NCBI RefSeq assembly: GCF_000160535.1
Contig: NZ_GG704780.1
Location: 260,878 to 324,877, forward strand
Direction of reading: 5' to 3'
From: Hallella bergensis DSM 17361
Lineage (GTDB): Bacteria; Bacteroidota; Bacteroidia; Bacteroidales; Bacteroidaceae
Length of the DNA stretch: 64,000 nucleotides
The position numbers and the translations under genes are program-made. Position 1 is the first letter of the stretch. Every line of letters begins with the position of its first letter. Below are positions 42,716-52,662 of the stretch, in pieces. The notes below the pieces were generated by a model that was not told the origin of the DNA, did not search any database, and worked only from the letters and a program-made list of their open reading frames with translations.

Positions 42716-44707
42716 TTACCTCCTTCGCTCATGCTGGCTAATCAAACCATGCCGATAGGCGTAAAGCAGTTTTTCGAGATCGGCTATCTGTTTGCGCAGC
42801 TCGACGCCGATGTCGGTATCGGCCACCAGCATTCTGTTTGACGACATTTCCACGATTTGAGTGGTCGACTTGATGTCGGTTCCCTTTTCAATCGCATCCT
42901 TGGCACTGGTAAACGGCTCGTGTTGTACCAGCTGGAGACCTCGGCTGTGGTACACTAAGGTGTATCCGGCTATGCCGGTCTCCTTGTGATAGGCTTGCGA
43001 AAAACCACCGTCGATAACCATGAGCTTGCCATTGGCCTTGATGGGGTTTTCCCCGTCGCGCGCATGCACGGGCACATGGCCGTTGATGATATGTCGATTG
43101 GGACCCTTTACCCCAAAGGAATCGAGGATATAGTCGCACACGTCTTCGTTGTCACGACACTTGAAATAGTTTCCCTTACACTCGTTGTGGGTCTCCTTTT
43201 CTTTGATAAAGTAACGCTCGAACGTAGCCATCTTCTGCTTATCAAACAGAGGACTGTTGGGGCCGCACCATAAGTAGTAGAAATAATCTATCGGATACGC
43301 TCTGACCTCATCGCTCAAGTATTCTTGAAAGGCCAGGCGAATCACATGCCCAATGTCTTTCATGAGTTGCAGTCCGGACGCTTTTTTGCCTGGATATACC
43401 TCCACTTCCTTCAGCGTTCCGTCGTCGTTGAGCGGCACCGAACCATGGAAGAGCAGATTGTTATTGTAGATGCCATACATGCAACCATGAGCCAGCAACA
43501 CGCTCATGTGCTTTTGCAGTTTTTCGCTTACGGAGAAGCTGTGGTGCAATTTTTTGATTAATTCTTGCTCATCGGCTGTCAGGGCGTTGGGGTTCTTGGG
43601 GTCAATGGTGGGGAAATTGCAGCTGGTCAGCTCATATTCCTTGCCATCCAGTGTGATGGTGCCCCGTTCGTAGTCGATCTGTTCCAGTAGTTTGCGGTTT
43701 TGCATCTGCCAGGCTGGGTATTTGTCAAAGAGCTGGGCTTCCAGTTTGAACGACAAAACCGTGATAGCCTTGTGCATCTGGGCAATGAGGCGCACGGTTT
43801 TCTCGTCAGCATGCTCGCTCCTGCCCGTCAGTCTTGGCATGAACTCCTGACACGGGTCATCGCCGTAAGTCTCCATGGCAAATGTGGCTAAGGGGACGAG
43901 GTTGATGCCGTAGCCATCTTCCAAGGTAATCAGGTTGGCATAGCGTAGCGACAGTCGGATGACCGTGCAGATGCACGAGTTGTTGCCGGCCGCAGCCCCC
44001 ATCCAAAGAATATCGTGGTTGCCCCAGGTGATATCCCAATGATGATAGTTCTCCAGCAGGTCCATGATCTTGTGTGCCCCCGGCCCACGGTCGTAGACAT
44101 CTCCAAGAATGTGTAACTGGTCTATGGCCAGTCGCTGGATAACATTGGATATGGCAATGATGAAGTCGTCGGCCCGACCGGTGTCTATAATCGTGTCTAT
44201 GATGACATTGATGTAAGCCGCCTTGTTGACATCCTCGGTCCGTTCATCGAGCAGTTCCTGGATGATGTAGGCATAATCTTTGGGCAAAGACTTACCCACT
44301 TTCGAGCGAGTGTACTTGCTTGACACATCCCGGCAAACCGCCACAAGCCTGTGAATGGTGATGCGATACCAGTCCTCGATATTCTGTTCCTCCTCCTTCA
44401 CCAATTCAAGCTTCTGTCCGGGATAGTAGATCAGGGTACACAGTTCTCTCTTTTCAGCTTCGCGCAGCGTGATGCCAAATAGGTCGTTCACTTTGCGCTT
44501 GATGTTTCCGGAGGCGTTTTTCAGAACATGCCGAAAGGCCTCATACTCACCATGGAGGTCGGCCAAGAAATGCTCGGTGGCTTTGGGCAGGTTGAGTATG
44601 GCTCGGAGGTTGATGATTTCGGTGCTGGCATCCGCTATCGTCGGAAACGAATTGGAGAGCAACTGTATGTAGCGCATGTCGTTCTCGATGTCAAAGTTGT
44701 GTTCCAT
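42716..44707 (-). CDS. fbp: Fructose-1,6-bisphosphatase, class III
   Basis: Gluconeogenic phosphatase of 663 residues, of the Firmicutes-type class III (calcineurin-like metallophosphatase). Metal-binding motifs: FLADLHGEYEAF, LHILGDVYDRGPG, WGNHDILWMGAAAGN and, near the C-terminus, INGHVPVHARDGENPIKANGK. Length matches the ~670-residue family. Last gene of the long minus-strand run, 48 bp after the GT4-like gene; no clear promoter directly upstream. A strong terminator follows. Confidence 0.96.
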   Translation of the reverse strand: MEHNFDIENDMRYIQLLSNSFPTIADASTEIINLRAILNLPKATEHFLADLHGEYEAFRHVLKNASGNIKRKVNDLFGITLREAEKRELCTLIYYPGQKLELVKEEEQNIEDWYRITIHRLVAVCRDVSSKYTRSKVGKSLPKDYAYIIQELLDERTEDVNKAAYINVIIDTIIDTGRADDFIIAISNVIQRLAIDQLHILGDVYDRGPGAHKIMDLLENYHHWDITWGNHDILWMGAAAGNNSCICTVIRLSLRYANLITLEDGYGINLVPLATFAMETYGDDPCQEFMPRLTGRSEHADEKTVRLIAQMHKAITVLSFKLEAQLFDKYPAWQMQNRKLLEQIDYERGTITLDGKEYELTSCNFPTIDPKNPNALTADEQELIKKLHHSFSVSEKLQKHMSVLLAHGCMYGIYNNNLLFHGSVPLNDDGTLKEVEVYPGKKASGLQLMKDIGHVIRLAFQEYLSDEVRAYPIDYFYYLWCGPNSPLFDKQKMATFERYFIKEKETHNECKGNYFKCRDNEDVCDYILDSFGVKGPNRHIINGHVPVHARDGENPIKANGKLMVIDGGFSQAYHKETGIAGYTLVYHSRGLQLVQHEPFTSAKDAIEKGTDIKSTTQIVEMSSNRMLVADTDIGVELRKQIADLEKLLYAYRHGLISQHERRR

Positions 44708-44755
44708 TATTTAAAGATTTAATCAGTATCAATTAATTATTTAATTTCAAAGCAG

Positions 44756-45919
44756 TTATGCCCACGTGTTAAACTTGGTTATATTGCTTTTGAGTTGCTG
44801 GGCCGCACGATCATCCTTCGGTCGGAAAGGCATGAAACCCTCTGTGAGATTCAATAGGTCGTGCATGACGGTCATGAGTCGCGAGGCGAAGTCTGCCAAT
44901 CCCAATTCGTTCACAATTTCGTTCATTCGGTCTTCGTCCATATCGCAGAAGCGCAACGTGGTGTAGATATTGGCCAAATGAAGGAGTGGGGCAGTGTGAT
45001 GCTCGGTTTCGTGCTTGAGGTTCAGCAGTTCGATGCAGAGTTTGCGCTCGTTTACCTCGTGTTCCTTGAGCAAAGATTCCAATTTGCTGTTGAGCGATGA
45101 GCTTTTAAAGCAAAGTTCATCGTCTTGCAGTATGCATGCAGGATAGGATTGGTGAATCGTGAATCGATTGATAGCCTCCGTGTTGATTTCCGGCGGCGTG
45201 AAGTTGATTCGCTCGAATGCGGTTTCTATGGGTTCGATGATGTTTTCATCGTCGGCATATATCATGATTCTACGCCAGTCGGTGCCGGTCAGTTTGTTGA
45301 GGAGTTCTTTGATCGACGCGCAACGAGGCTGGTCGAGCAGCACATCCCGGTCTGTACCGAGTTGGAGCAAGTCGCCGACTGCCTGCTTGGAATCGGACGA
45401 GAGAAGCAGTCGGGCCTGGGTGTCGAGAACTTTGCGATAGAGCACAGACATACTATCGCCCATCTCTGCAAACGTCAACTGGTTTGTCAACACGGGATTC
45501 ATGACCAGCATCCAACGTTGGTTCCAGCCCAAGCTGCTGAACGTGTCACACTCCAGCTTGCTGCAGAGGTGTATGGCCGATGCTTTTTGGATGGCATTTT
45601 TCTGCCTCTTGTAACCGCAGGTGGGTTTGAGGTTCTTGATGTTCCAGGGCTGAAGTCCGCCCAAGAGTGTATAGACGGTGGGAATGTGCAGTTTGTAGGC
45701 AGTGTGCTGCAGCTGTATGACGGCAGTGTTCCAGCAGCCGAAGATATGAATGATATCGTAGTTGCTGAGCATTTCGGAGCCGAGGCCATGCAGCGATGTG
45801 CGGAGATCCACCTCTGCACGCTGCGACAAAATGTGTGCTAATCCCGTGGTCAGCTCGTGGTTAACAGCTACGGCATCGGCTTTGGGAGATACGAAAAACA
45901 GGATTTTGAGTGGTTCCAT
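44756..45919 (-). CDS. GT4-like glycosyltransferase, divergent C-terminal half
   Basis: 387 residues. The N-terminal part (about 5-180) resembles the GT-B glycosyltransferase-4 N-domain: ILFFVSPKADAVAVNHELTTGLAHILSQRA, YDIIHIFGCWN, PTVYTLLGGLQPW. The C-terminal half lacks the usual donor-binding E-x7-E and Gly-rich loop; it is helical and charged (about 200-387). It may be an inactive or highly diverged transferase. It lies 5 bp after the GT2-like gene, so the two are co-expressed and may act on the same envelope glycan. Confidence 0.6.
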   Translation of the reverse strand: MEPLKILFFVSPKADAVAVNHELTTGLAHILSQRAEVDLRTSLHGLGSEMLSNYDIIHIFGCWNTAVIQLQHTAYKLHIPTVYTLLGGLQPWNIKNLKPTCGYKRQKNAIQKASAIHLCSKLECDTFSSLGWNQRWMLVMNPVLTNQLTFAEMGDSMSVLYRKVLDTQARLLLSSDSKQAVGDLLQLGTDRDVLLDQPRCASIKELLNKLTGTDWRRIMIYADDENIIEPIETAFERINFTPPEINTEAINRFTIHQSYPACILQDDELCFKSSSLNSKLESLLKEHEVNERKLCIELLNLKHETEHHTAPLLHLANIYTTLRFCDMDEDRMNEIVNELGLADFASRLMTVMHDLLNLTEGFMPFRPKDDRAAQQLKSNITKFNTWA

Positions 45920-45924
45920 GGCGT

Positions 45925-47106
45925 TTACAACTTATGGGTGGTGAAGTCGTATTTGTCAGCAAAACGGTAGCGCATCATGTAACCGGCATTTCTCCATATC
46001 AGACTCATTTCATAAAAAAGAGCTTTGACAGCAGAGATTTGCTCGTCAAAATCATTCAAGACCCGGCGGCAGAGGATCAGTCGGAACGCCAAATTGCAAA
46101 GCAACGCCCCTGCGGAGGTACCTAAAAGAAACCAGTTGTGGGTCAGTATGGCGTAGATTATGCTAGCGAGAAGAAGCAGATAGGTGAGGTGCATGGCCGT
46201 TTGGTCAACGTTGAACAGCAGTCGGTGTTTGGCTCCGCGTTCGAGGAATTTCCGGGATTCCATGTAGTACAAGTGTTTGTTCAACCATTTCTTGTTAGAA
46301 GGCTGGTCTTCAATGAGCCATGCGTCTTCGTCTGTCTCGATAGCTGTTGTACCTTTGGGGGCATATTTATTAACGAGAAAGTCGTATTCTCCGCGCACGA
46401 GGTGCAGGTTTCCAAGAAATCCGCCTTGATCCATAAATTCGTTTTTGCGCATGAGAAGGTTGTAGCTGTTCATGCGATAGGCCACGCCTTGGGTATATTC
46501 GTGCATGAGATAGCAGGAGGTGTGCAGTCGTTCAAACCTGCGAAAAGACGGGGTGCTGTCGTCATATCTTCCATACCCGATCACGAGATTGTTATCCCCA
46601 TTGCAGTGACGTGCCATCAAACTGAGCCATTGTGGGGAGGCCGGGCGACACGAGGACTCCGTAACCAGAACCCAATCGTATTTGGCGGCTTTGATACCAA
46701 GGGTGATGGCCAGTTTCTTCTTGCTGACATATCGGGATGTTTTCGGAATGCAAGTGACGTAAACCTCGGCATGCGATTCGGACAAATCGGTGGCATTGAG
46801 CGTGCGGTTAATGATATCCTCGGCCTGATGATCACCCTGTTCGATGACAATGACGACTTGATAATGCGATGAAAAATTCTGCTGGAGAAAGTAAGGTAAG
46901 TTCTTTTCTAATTTGTCAGCGTCGTCGTAGGGGGTAAGAATCAGTGAGACCGATGGTTGGACAGCTGGTTCTTCAAGGCTTTCTTGGCTGTATTGTTGTT
47001 TTTTTCTGAATCTGAAAAAAGGGTTGAGCATCGGTGTGAGGATGCCCAACAAGACAAGCACCAAACTGGCTGTAAGGGTTAAATGATCAAGGATTAATGT
47101 GTTCAT
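45925..47106 (-). CDS. Membrane GT2-family glycosyltransferase-like protein
   Basis: 393 residues: an N-terminal membrane segment (about 8-28), a GT-A domain (about 50-290) opening SVSLILTPYDDADKLEKNLPYFLQQ, and C-terminal membrane segments (about 308-350). KKKLAITLGIKAAKYDWVLVTESSCRPASPQWL is the block where relatives usually read TDADC; here the DxD acids are replaced by Ser-Ser, so metal/sugar-nucleotide binding may be altered. It starts as an ATGA overlap with lysA and is followed 5 bp later by the GT4-like gene. Confidence 0.75.
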   Translation of the reverse strand: MNTLILDHLTLTASLVLVLLGILTPMLNPFFRFRKKQQYSQESLEEPAVQPSVSLILTPYDDADKLEKNLPYFLQQNFSSHYQVVIVIEQGDHQAEDIINRTLNATDLSESHAEVYVTCIPKTSRYVSKKKLAITLGIKAAKYDWVLVTESSCRPASPQWLSLMARHCNGDNNLVIGYGRYDDSTPSFRRFERLHTSCYLMHEYTQGVAYRMNSYNLLMRKNEFMDQGGFLGNLHLVRGEYDFLVNKYAPKGTTAIETDEDAWLIEDQPSNKKWLNKHLYYMESRKFLERGAKHRLLFNVDQTAMHLTYLLLLASIIYAILTHNWFLLGTSAGALLCNLAFRLILCRRVLNDFDEQISAVKALFYEMSLIWRNAGYMMRYRFADKYDFTTHKL

Positions 47107-48284
47107 ATTTTATGACATTGACAATCTTGCAGGTCTTCCGGAGTGTAGCTCTTCGGCAGTTTCCTACAATTGTATTGACTTGCCATGCTTTCTCCATAGG
47201 CGCCGGATGAACGAATGGCAACCAGATCGCCCCGATGGAGTTGGTTTAACAAATAATCTTTTGCAAAGACATCGCTCGACTCGCAGATGGGTCCCACCAC
47301 ATCATATCTCTCCTGGGGAGCCTTGCTGCTCAGGTTTTCTATTTTGTGGAGAGCCTGATAAAGAGCGGGGCGGATGAGTTCGGTCATTCCGGCATCGAGG
47401 ATTGCAAATTTCTTGTGCGTGCCCTGCTTGACGTAGAGCGTGCGTGATATGAGTGTTCCCATTTGCGCCACGATGGCACGACCAAGCTCAAAGTGGACAC
47501 GTTGACCCGGGCGACGCTTCAGATGATGGTGGTAGGTGGCAAAATAAGTTTCGAAATCGGGAATGGGATGCTGATCCGGAACCTCATAATCAACGCCGAG
47601 TCCACCCCCTACATTCAGTTCTTTTACCACTATGCCACGCGCTTCTAAAAGGTCTTGCAGCGCGTTGATGCGGTTGCACAGCTTCTCGAAGTCGTTCATT
47701 TCAAGTATCTGACTACCAATATGGAAGTGAAGCCCCATGAAGTTGATGTTTGACAGGGATGTTGCCTTGAGGACAGCTGTCTCCATTTCATTCATGGCAA
47801 TGCCAAACTTGTTTTCTGCCAACCCCGTAGTGATGTTGGCATGCGTGTGGGCATCCACATCGGGATTGATTCTCAAGCAAATGCCAGCCGTCACATTTTT
47901 TGCTGCGGCAAGTTCGTTGATAATCTCCAATTCGGGCATGCTCTCCACATTGAAACAGAATATTCCGGCTTCGAGGGCCAGGTTAATTTCCCAGTCGCTC
48001 TTCCCAACCCCGGCATAGACAATCTTGTTTGGAGAAAAGCCTGCATCAAGACATGCCTGAATTTCGCCTCCGCTCACACAGTCTGCACCCAATCCGGAAG
48101 CACAGATCATGCCCAAAATTTTGGGATTAGCATTAGCCTTTACAGCATAATGCACCACAAAATCCTCATACTTTCCGGCCTCGCGCCTCACCGTGTCCGT
48201 GGTTTGGCGCAACAGGTCGGTGTCGTAGTAGTAGAACGGGGTTGGTAAATCCCGGAAGCGATGTAATGGGAACATTCCTTTCAT
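47103..48284 (-). CDS. lysA: Diaminopimelate decarboxylase
   Basis: PLP enzyme of 393 residues that decarboxylates meso-diaminopimelate to lysine. The ATG at 48284 is preferred over an upstream TTG at 48308. The PLP lysine is Lys49 in HYAVKANANP. Conserved blocks: GADCVSGGE, FCFNVES, GLHFHIGSQ, ELNVGGGLGVDY, ELGRAIVA and GPICESSD, where the Cys of CESSD contacts substrate from the partner subunit. Unlike some Bacteroidales, the gene directly follows lysC (29 bp). Its stop overlaps the GT2 start. Confidence 0.96.
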   Translation of the reverse strand: MKGMFPLHRFRDLPTPFYYYDTDLLRQTTDTVRREAGKYEDFVVHYAVKANANPKILGMICASGLGADCVSGGEIQACLDAGFSPNKIVYAGVGKSDWEINLALEAGIFCFNVESMPELEIINELAAAKNVTAGICLRINPDVDAHTHANITTGLAENKFGIAMNEMETAVLKATSLSNINFMGLHFHIGSQILEMNDFEKLCNRINALQDLLEARGIVVKELNVGGGLGVDYEVPDQHPIPDFETYFATYHHHLKRRPGQRVHFELGRAIVAQMGTLISRTLYVKQGTHKKFAILDAGMTELIRPALYQALHKIENLSSKAPQERYDVVGPICESSDVFAKDYLLNQLHRGDLVAIRSSGAYGESMASQYNCRKLPKSYTPEDLQDCQCHKI

Positions 48285-48313
48285 GACGGCACGGAATCTT
48301 TTCGACAAGCTGT

Positions 48314-49633
48314 TTATTTCTTAAAAAGTGTGTTGCTCAGACTCTGCAGGGCACGCTTCTTGTCGGTCTCCTTAATCAGGAAAGAGATGTTATAGTTACT
48401 TCCTCCGTAGCTAATCATGCGTACGGGGATGTCCTTCAAGGCGTCCGTGGCCCAGGTTTCAAATCCCAAATTGCTCCAATCGAGGTCGCCAACGACACAT
48501 ATAATACACATGTTGCTGTCTACAGTAACCGTGCCGTATTTCTTGAGTTCATCGACTATCAGATTGAGATGTGCATCGTTGTCAATGCTCATAGACACGC
48601 CCACCTCTGAGGTGGCAATCATATCGATAGGTGTCTGGTAAGTTTCGAAAATCTCGAAAATCTTTCTCAGAAATCCCGTTGCCAAGAGCATGCGGGATGA
48701 TTTAATCTTAATGGCGGTGATGTTGTCTTTGGCAGCCACGGCCTTGATTTTGCCACGAACCAACACATTATCTATAATCGTACCGTCAGCCTTGGGATCT
48801 ATGGTATTCTTGAGCCGTACAGGAATGCCTGCATATTTAGCCGGCTGCACACAAGTGGGGTGTAGTATTTTTGCTCCAAAATAGGCCAGCTCGGCTGCTT
48901 CTTCAAAATTCAGTTGGCGAATAGCATCTGTATGCTCCACAATACGTGGGTCATTGTTGTGCATTCCGTCGATATCAGTCCATATCTGAATCTCTTCGGC
49001 AGGCAGAGAAGCCCCGATAAGCGAAGCGGTATAATCCGATCCGCCACGCTGCAAATTATCGATTTCACCGTATGCATTGCGACATATGAAGCCCTGGGTG
49101 ATGTAAATTTGATTCCCTTCATTATCCTTCATGATGGCCTGCAGCTTGTCTTTGATATGCTGCAAGTCGGGTTCGGCGTTTTTATCAGTTCGCATGAAGT
49201 CGAGTGCATTCAGTAATACAGCTTGAATACCGATTTCCTGCAGGTAGTTGACCATCATGTTGGTAGACATAATCTCACCCTGTGCCACGATGTTTTTTTC
49301 CTCGAAGCTGGTAAAAATGTCCTTGGTGAAGGTACGGAGATAATTGAACATCTCTGTGAGAAAATCGCTCGTCTTAGATTTAAACTCATCAGTGGAGTAG
49401 AGCTCTTGGACGTGTTTGAGGTATATTTTTTCAAGATTATTGATTACTTCATTGGCACCTTCCGGATTCTTCTTATAGAGATAGTCGCAAATTTCGACTA
49501 ATGAATTGGTGGTGCCGCTCATGGCTGAGAGCACAATAAATGTAGGTTCTCCAGATTCTGTAATCAACGAGGCGACATTCTTGATGCGTTCCGGACTCCC
49601 GACAGAGGTGCCTCCAAATTTTAATACCTTCAT
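48314..49633 (-). CDS. lysC: Aspartate kinase (monofunctional)
   Basis: 439 residues, N-terminus KVLKFGGTSVGSPERI almost identical to that of ThrA. Kinase domain about 1-290 (RGGSDYTASL, EIQIWTDIDGMH), then two ACT-type segments (about 300-439; MLLATGFLRKIFEIF, MCIICVVGDL). It phosphorylates aspartate, feeding lysine/diaminopimelate; being next to lysA, lysine feedback control is likely (inference). Second aspartokinase of the window beside thrA. No lysine riboswitch is seen in the 55-bp gap upstream. Confidence 0.95.
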   Translation of the reverse strand: MKVLKFGGTSVGSPERIKNVASLITESGEPTFIVLSAMSGTTNSLVEICDYLYKKNPEGANEVINNLEKIYLKHVQELYSTDEFKSKTSDFLTEMFNYLRTFTKDIFTSFEEKNIVAQGEIMSTNMMVNYLQEIGIQAVLLNALDFMRTDKNAEPDLQHIKDKLQAIMKDNEGNQIYITQGFICRNAYGEIDNLQRGGSDYTASLIGASLPAEEIQIWTDIDGMHNNDPRIVEHTDAIRQLNFEEAAELAYFGAKILHPTCVQPAKYAGIPVRLKNTIDPKADGTIIDNVLVRGKIKAVAAKDNITAIKIKSSRMLLATGFLRKIFEIFETYQTPIDMIATSEVGVSMSIDNDAHLNLIVDELKKYGTVTVDSNMCIICVVGDLDWSNLGFETWATDALKDIPVRMISYGGSNYNISFLIKETDKKRALQSLSNTLFKK

Positions 49634-49688
49634 TTTATTTCTGTTTTAAATTACTGTATGCTATGTGTGATTGAGTTATCGTCGGACG

Positions 49689-50405
49689 TTAGCTTTCTTC
49701 CCGGTCGTCAGACAGGTCAAGTTTATTGTAGTCTTTGGTTACATCGTCCATGCGACCGTCCTTGCAGCAATATACTATTCCGGGGAAACGGTCAAGCATC
49801 GGAATGTTATGTGTGGACATCACGACAGCCGTACCCTGCGATGTAATCTCCTTCAGGAGTTTGACAATGCGGTTTGCAGTTTCAGGGTCGAGGTTGCCCG
49901 TTGGCTCGTCGGCAATAATAATTTTCGGATGATTCAGCAGGGATCGTGCGATGGCAATACGCTGCTGTTCACCTCCTGACAGTTCATGGGGCATGCTGTC
50001 TTTCTTTTCTGTCATGCCCACCGCATTGAGCACTTCATCGATGCGCTGCCTGATTTCCTCCTTGTTCTTCCACCCGGTGGCCTTCAGAACAAAGTTAAGA
50101 TTCTTATAAACGCTGCGATCGTGAAGCAGTTGGAAATCTTGGAAGATAATGCCCATTTCCCTTCTCAGCGCCGGAACCTCCTTCCTGCGTATCGATTTCA
50201 GGTCGCGTCCGAGCACCTCTGCTTTTTCTGTTTCGTCTTCTTTGACGTCGAGTTCACAGTAAATCGTCTTTAAAAGCGAACTCTTGCCTGAGCCAACCTT
50301 ACCGATAATATAGATAAACTCACCCTCATCAACATGAAAGTCTACATCTTCCAGTATCAGTTTCTCTTGTTGGTATATGTTAACTTTTTGATAGTCAATT
50401 AGCAT
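49689..50405 (-). CDS. ftsE: FtsE-type cell-division ABC ATPase
   Basis: 238-residue ABC ATP-binding protein. Walker A GKVGSGKSS, Q-loop GIIFQDFQLL, signature LSGGEQQRIAIARSLL, Walker B IIIADEPTGNLD and the switch His in STHN. The RSVYKNL and EPTGNLDP blocks are characteristic of FtsE, which with FtsX couples septal hydrolases to division. FtsX is not encoded here, as is common in Bacteroidetes. The C-terminal tail is acidic. It lies between hisIE (43 bp) and lysC (55 bp). Confidence 0.88.
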   Translation of the reverse strand: MLIDYQKVNIYQQEKLILEDVDFHVDEGEFIYIIGKVGSGKSSLLKTIYCELDVKEDETEKAEVLGRDLKSIRRKEVPALRREMGIIFQDFQLLHDRSVYKNLNFVLKATGWKNKEEIRQRIDEVLNAVGMTEKKDSMPHELSGGEQQRIAIARSLLNHPKIIIADEPTGNLDPETANRIVKLLKEITSQGTAVVMSTHNIPMLDRFPGIVYCCKDGRMDDVTKDYNKLDLSDDREES

Positions 50406-50448
50406 GATTAATGTCTTTTATCTTTAATAAGATTATTGTGTTATCATT

Positions 50449-51096
50449 TTATTTCGTGTCGTCGTTAGCTTTTTCCACACGTCTGGCCTTGTCCCATTCG
50501 GGATTGTGACGCCGAGCCAGCTCCCGTGCCAAGTCCTCTATATGGAGACCTTTGCTGGTGAGCAACACCATCAGGTGGTAAATCATGTCGGAGGCTTCGT
50601 AAACGAGACTGTCGTTGTTACCCTTTACGGCCTCAATAATTGTTTCTACAGCCTCCTCGCCAACCTTCTGGGCTATTTTTTCCACACCTTTTTTAAATAA
50701 AGATGTGGTATAACTGTCTTGCGGCATCTCTTCATGACGGGCATCTATAAAGTTTTGCAGTTCTGACAAGAACAGGATAGGGTTGAGCCGGTTGGTTTCT
50801 CCCCAGCAGGTATCTGTGCCCGTATGACAGGTGGGACCATGGGGATGAACCTTGACTAAAAGCGTATCGTTGTCACAATCGCTCTTGATGCTCACCAGAC
50901 TAAGATAGTTTCCAGAGGTCTCTCCCTTGGTCCATAAGCAGTTGCGACTGCGACTCCAAAAGGTCACCTTTCGGGTTTCAATGGTCTTCTGATACGCCTC
51001 CTCGTTCATGTAGCCCAGCATCAGAACATTCTTTGTTGTGTCGTCTTGTATCACTGCTGGCACAAGACCGCCTTGTTTATCGAAATCTATTTGCAT
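50449..51096 (-). CDS. hisIE: Bifunctional phosphoribosyl-AMP cyclohydrolase / phosphoribosyl-ATP pyrophosphatase
   Basis: 215 residues from the ATG at 51096 (an in-frame TTG lies 12 bases earlier). The N-terminal HisI (about 1-105) has MLGYMNEEAY, FWSRSRNCLWTKGETSGN and the zinc-site CHTGTDTCW. The C-terminal HisE (about 115-205) has SYTTSLFKKGVEKIAQKVGEEAVETIIEA and ASDMIYHLMVLL. It catalyses steps 2-3 of histidine synthesis. It lies 70 bp after hisF, the largest gap within the his cluster. Confidence 0.96.
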   Translation of the reverse strand: MQIDFDKQGGLVPAVIQDDTTKNVLMLGYMNEEAYQKTIETRKVTFWSRSRNCLWTKGETSGNYLSLVSIKSDCDNDTLLVKVHPHGPTCHTGTDTCWGETNRLNPILFLSELQNFIDARHEEMPQDSYTTSLFKKGVEKIAQKVGEEAVETIIEAVKGNNDSLVYEASDMIYHLMVLLTSKGLHIEDLARELARRHNPEWDKARRVEKANDDTK

Positions 51097-51166
51097 GATG
51101 CACTTCAATTCATGCTGTTTTGACAGTAAAAAACTGTACTCCAGCTGTTTTTAGGGGATTTTTAAA

Positions 51167-51940
51167 TCAGTTTTGCAGCCTGACATTGACCCCCTCCTTA
51201 CTCAGATATTTCTTTAGTTCAGGAATCTTGATCTCGCCAAAATGGAAAACACTGGCAGCCAGTGCCGCATCGGCATGTCCTTGAATAAAGGCATCCCTGA
51301 AATGCACTTTCCTGCCCGCTCCACCACTGGCAATGACCGGAATCGGTATATTTTCAGCCAGTTGAGCCAAGGTTTCATTTGCATATCCTTGTTTCACACC
51401 ATCATGATCCATGCTGGTGAACAGCACTTCGCCTGCTCCACGGTCGGCCACCTCATTGGCCCAGTCGAACAAGGACAATGCTGTCCGTTCGCGACCTCCC
51501 TTGACGTAGCAGTGCCAGCCATCTTCATCTAAGCGGGCATCGATAGCACAGACACAGACCTGAGAGCCAAACTTACTGGCTATCTGATTGATGAGCTGTG
51601 GGTTTCGTATGGCAGCGGAGTTGATACTTACTTTGTCAGCCCCGGCTAAGAGCATGCGTTCTACGTCGTCGATCGTACTGATGCCACCGCCAACCGTAAA
51701 GGGAATATTAACCTCCTGAGCCACACGCGAAACCAAGTTTGTAAAAGTCTTGCGTTCCTCAAAGCTTGCCGTGATGTCGAGAAACACGAGTTCATCGGCT
51801 CCTGCATCACTATACGCCTTGCCAAGTTCAACGGGGTCGCCGGCACTACGCAGGTTCACGAAGTTGATACCCTTCACCGTCTCTCCGTTTCTCACGTCAA
51901 GACAGGGGATGATGCGCTTGGCCAAACCATGGGTATTCAT
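51167..51940 (-). CDS. hisF: Imidazole glycerol phosphate synthase, cyclase subunit
   Basis: (beta/alpha)8 barrel of 257 residues that pairs with HisH. Catalytic Asp in IPCLDVRNG near residue 15 and the second Asp in TSMDHDG; phosphate loops FTVGGGI and IASGGAG. Produces imidazole glycerol phosphate and AICAR. It overlaps hisA by 4 bases. Confidence 0.97.
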   Translation of the reverse strand: MNTHGLAKRIIPCLDVRNGETVKGINFVNLRSAGDPVELGKAYSDAGADELVFLDITASFEERKTFTNLVSRVAQEVNIPFTVGGGISTIDDVERMLLAGADKVSINSAAIRNPQLINQIASKFGSQVCVCAIDARLDEDGWHCYVKGGRERTALSLFDWANEVADRGAGEVLFTSMDHDGVKQGYANETLAQLAENIPIPVIASGGAGRKVHFRDAFIQGHADAALAASVFHFGEIKIPELKKYLSKEGVNVRLQN

Positions 51941-52653
51941 ACGTTTCGTTTTTTAAAGTCTATTCTGCCCTCATACCAAGCTTTGCCAAACACCACTGCC
52001 GGAACACCGGCCTGCTCTAATTCTGTGATATCTTGGTTACAACTTATGCCACCACTGGCAATGAGGTACAACTCGGGATATTGCTGCAAGATCTGTTTGT
52101 AAAGTTCAGTGGCCGGCCCCTCCAAGGTGCCGTCCCTTGAGATCTCAGTACACAGCACGTTCTTGACACCCGCCTTAACATATTTATTCAAAAATGGGAT
52201 GAGCTTCTCCGACGAGTCCTCCTTCCAACCATGAATGCTCACGTTGCCGTTCCTGACATCGGCGCCCAAAATCATACGTTCTGCTCCATAGCGTTGAACC
52301 CATTTCATGAAGAGTTCCGGCTGGGTGACAGCAATGCTTCCTGCTGTTACCATCGAGGCTCCGGCATCAAACGCTTTGGCTATATCATCATCGGTTTTGA
52401 TACCTCCACCAAAGTCCACGACGAGTCGGGTGCGAGCCGTGATGGCCCGTAACACGGCATCGTTGACTATGTGTCTGGATTTAGCACCATCCAAGTCAAC
52501 CAAATGCAAACGCTTGAACCCCAACTGCTCGAACTCTTGTGCCTGAGCAATCGGGTCCTCGTTGTACACCTTCTTACGGGTATAGTCGCCCTGGGTCAGG
52601 CGTACACACTTGCCCTCGATGATGTCTATGGCTGGTATCAGTTCTATATTCAT
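51937..52653 (-). CDS. hisA: Phosphoribosylformimino-5-aminoimidazole carboxamide ribotide isomerase
   Basis: 238-residue barrel homologous to His[15 protein letters not shown] with the catalytic Asp, VDFGGGIKT, and [15 protein letters not shown] with the second Asp, then IASGGIS. Fourth step of histidine synthesis. It lies 9 bp after hisH and overlaps hisF (ATGA). Confidence 0.97.
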   Translation of the reverse strand: MNIELIPAIDIIEGKCVRLTQGDYTRKKVYNEDPIAQAQEFEQLGFKRLHLVDLDGAKSRHIVNDAVLRAITARTRLVVDFGGGIKTDDDIAKAFDAGASMVTAGSIAVTQPELFMKWVQRYGAERMILGADVRNGNVSIHGWKEDSSEKLIPFLNKYVKAGVKNVLCTEISRDGTLEGPATELYKQILQQYPELYLIASGGISCNQDITELEQAGVPAVVFGKAWYEGRIDFKKRNV

Positions 52654-52662
52654 AGCTCCTTC

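Noticed and set aside
45125..45841. Plus-strand open frame of 238 codons opposite the GT4-like gene
   Set aside because: The minus-strand frame is tightly coupled to its operon and starts with a typical GT-B beta strand; the plus frame has no family features.
49634..49688. Possible lysine riboswitch before lysC
   Set aside because: The gap to ftsE is 55 bases, far too short for the roughly 170-base aptamer, and no conserved core is seen.
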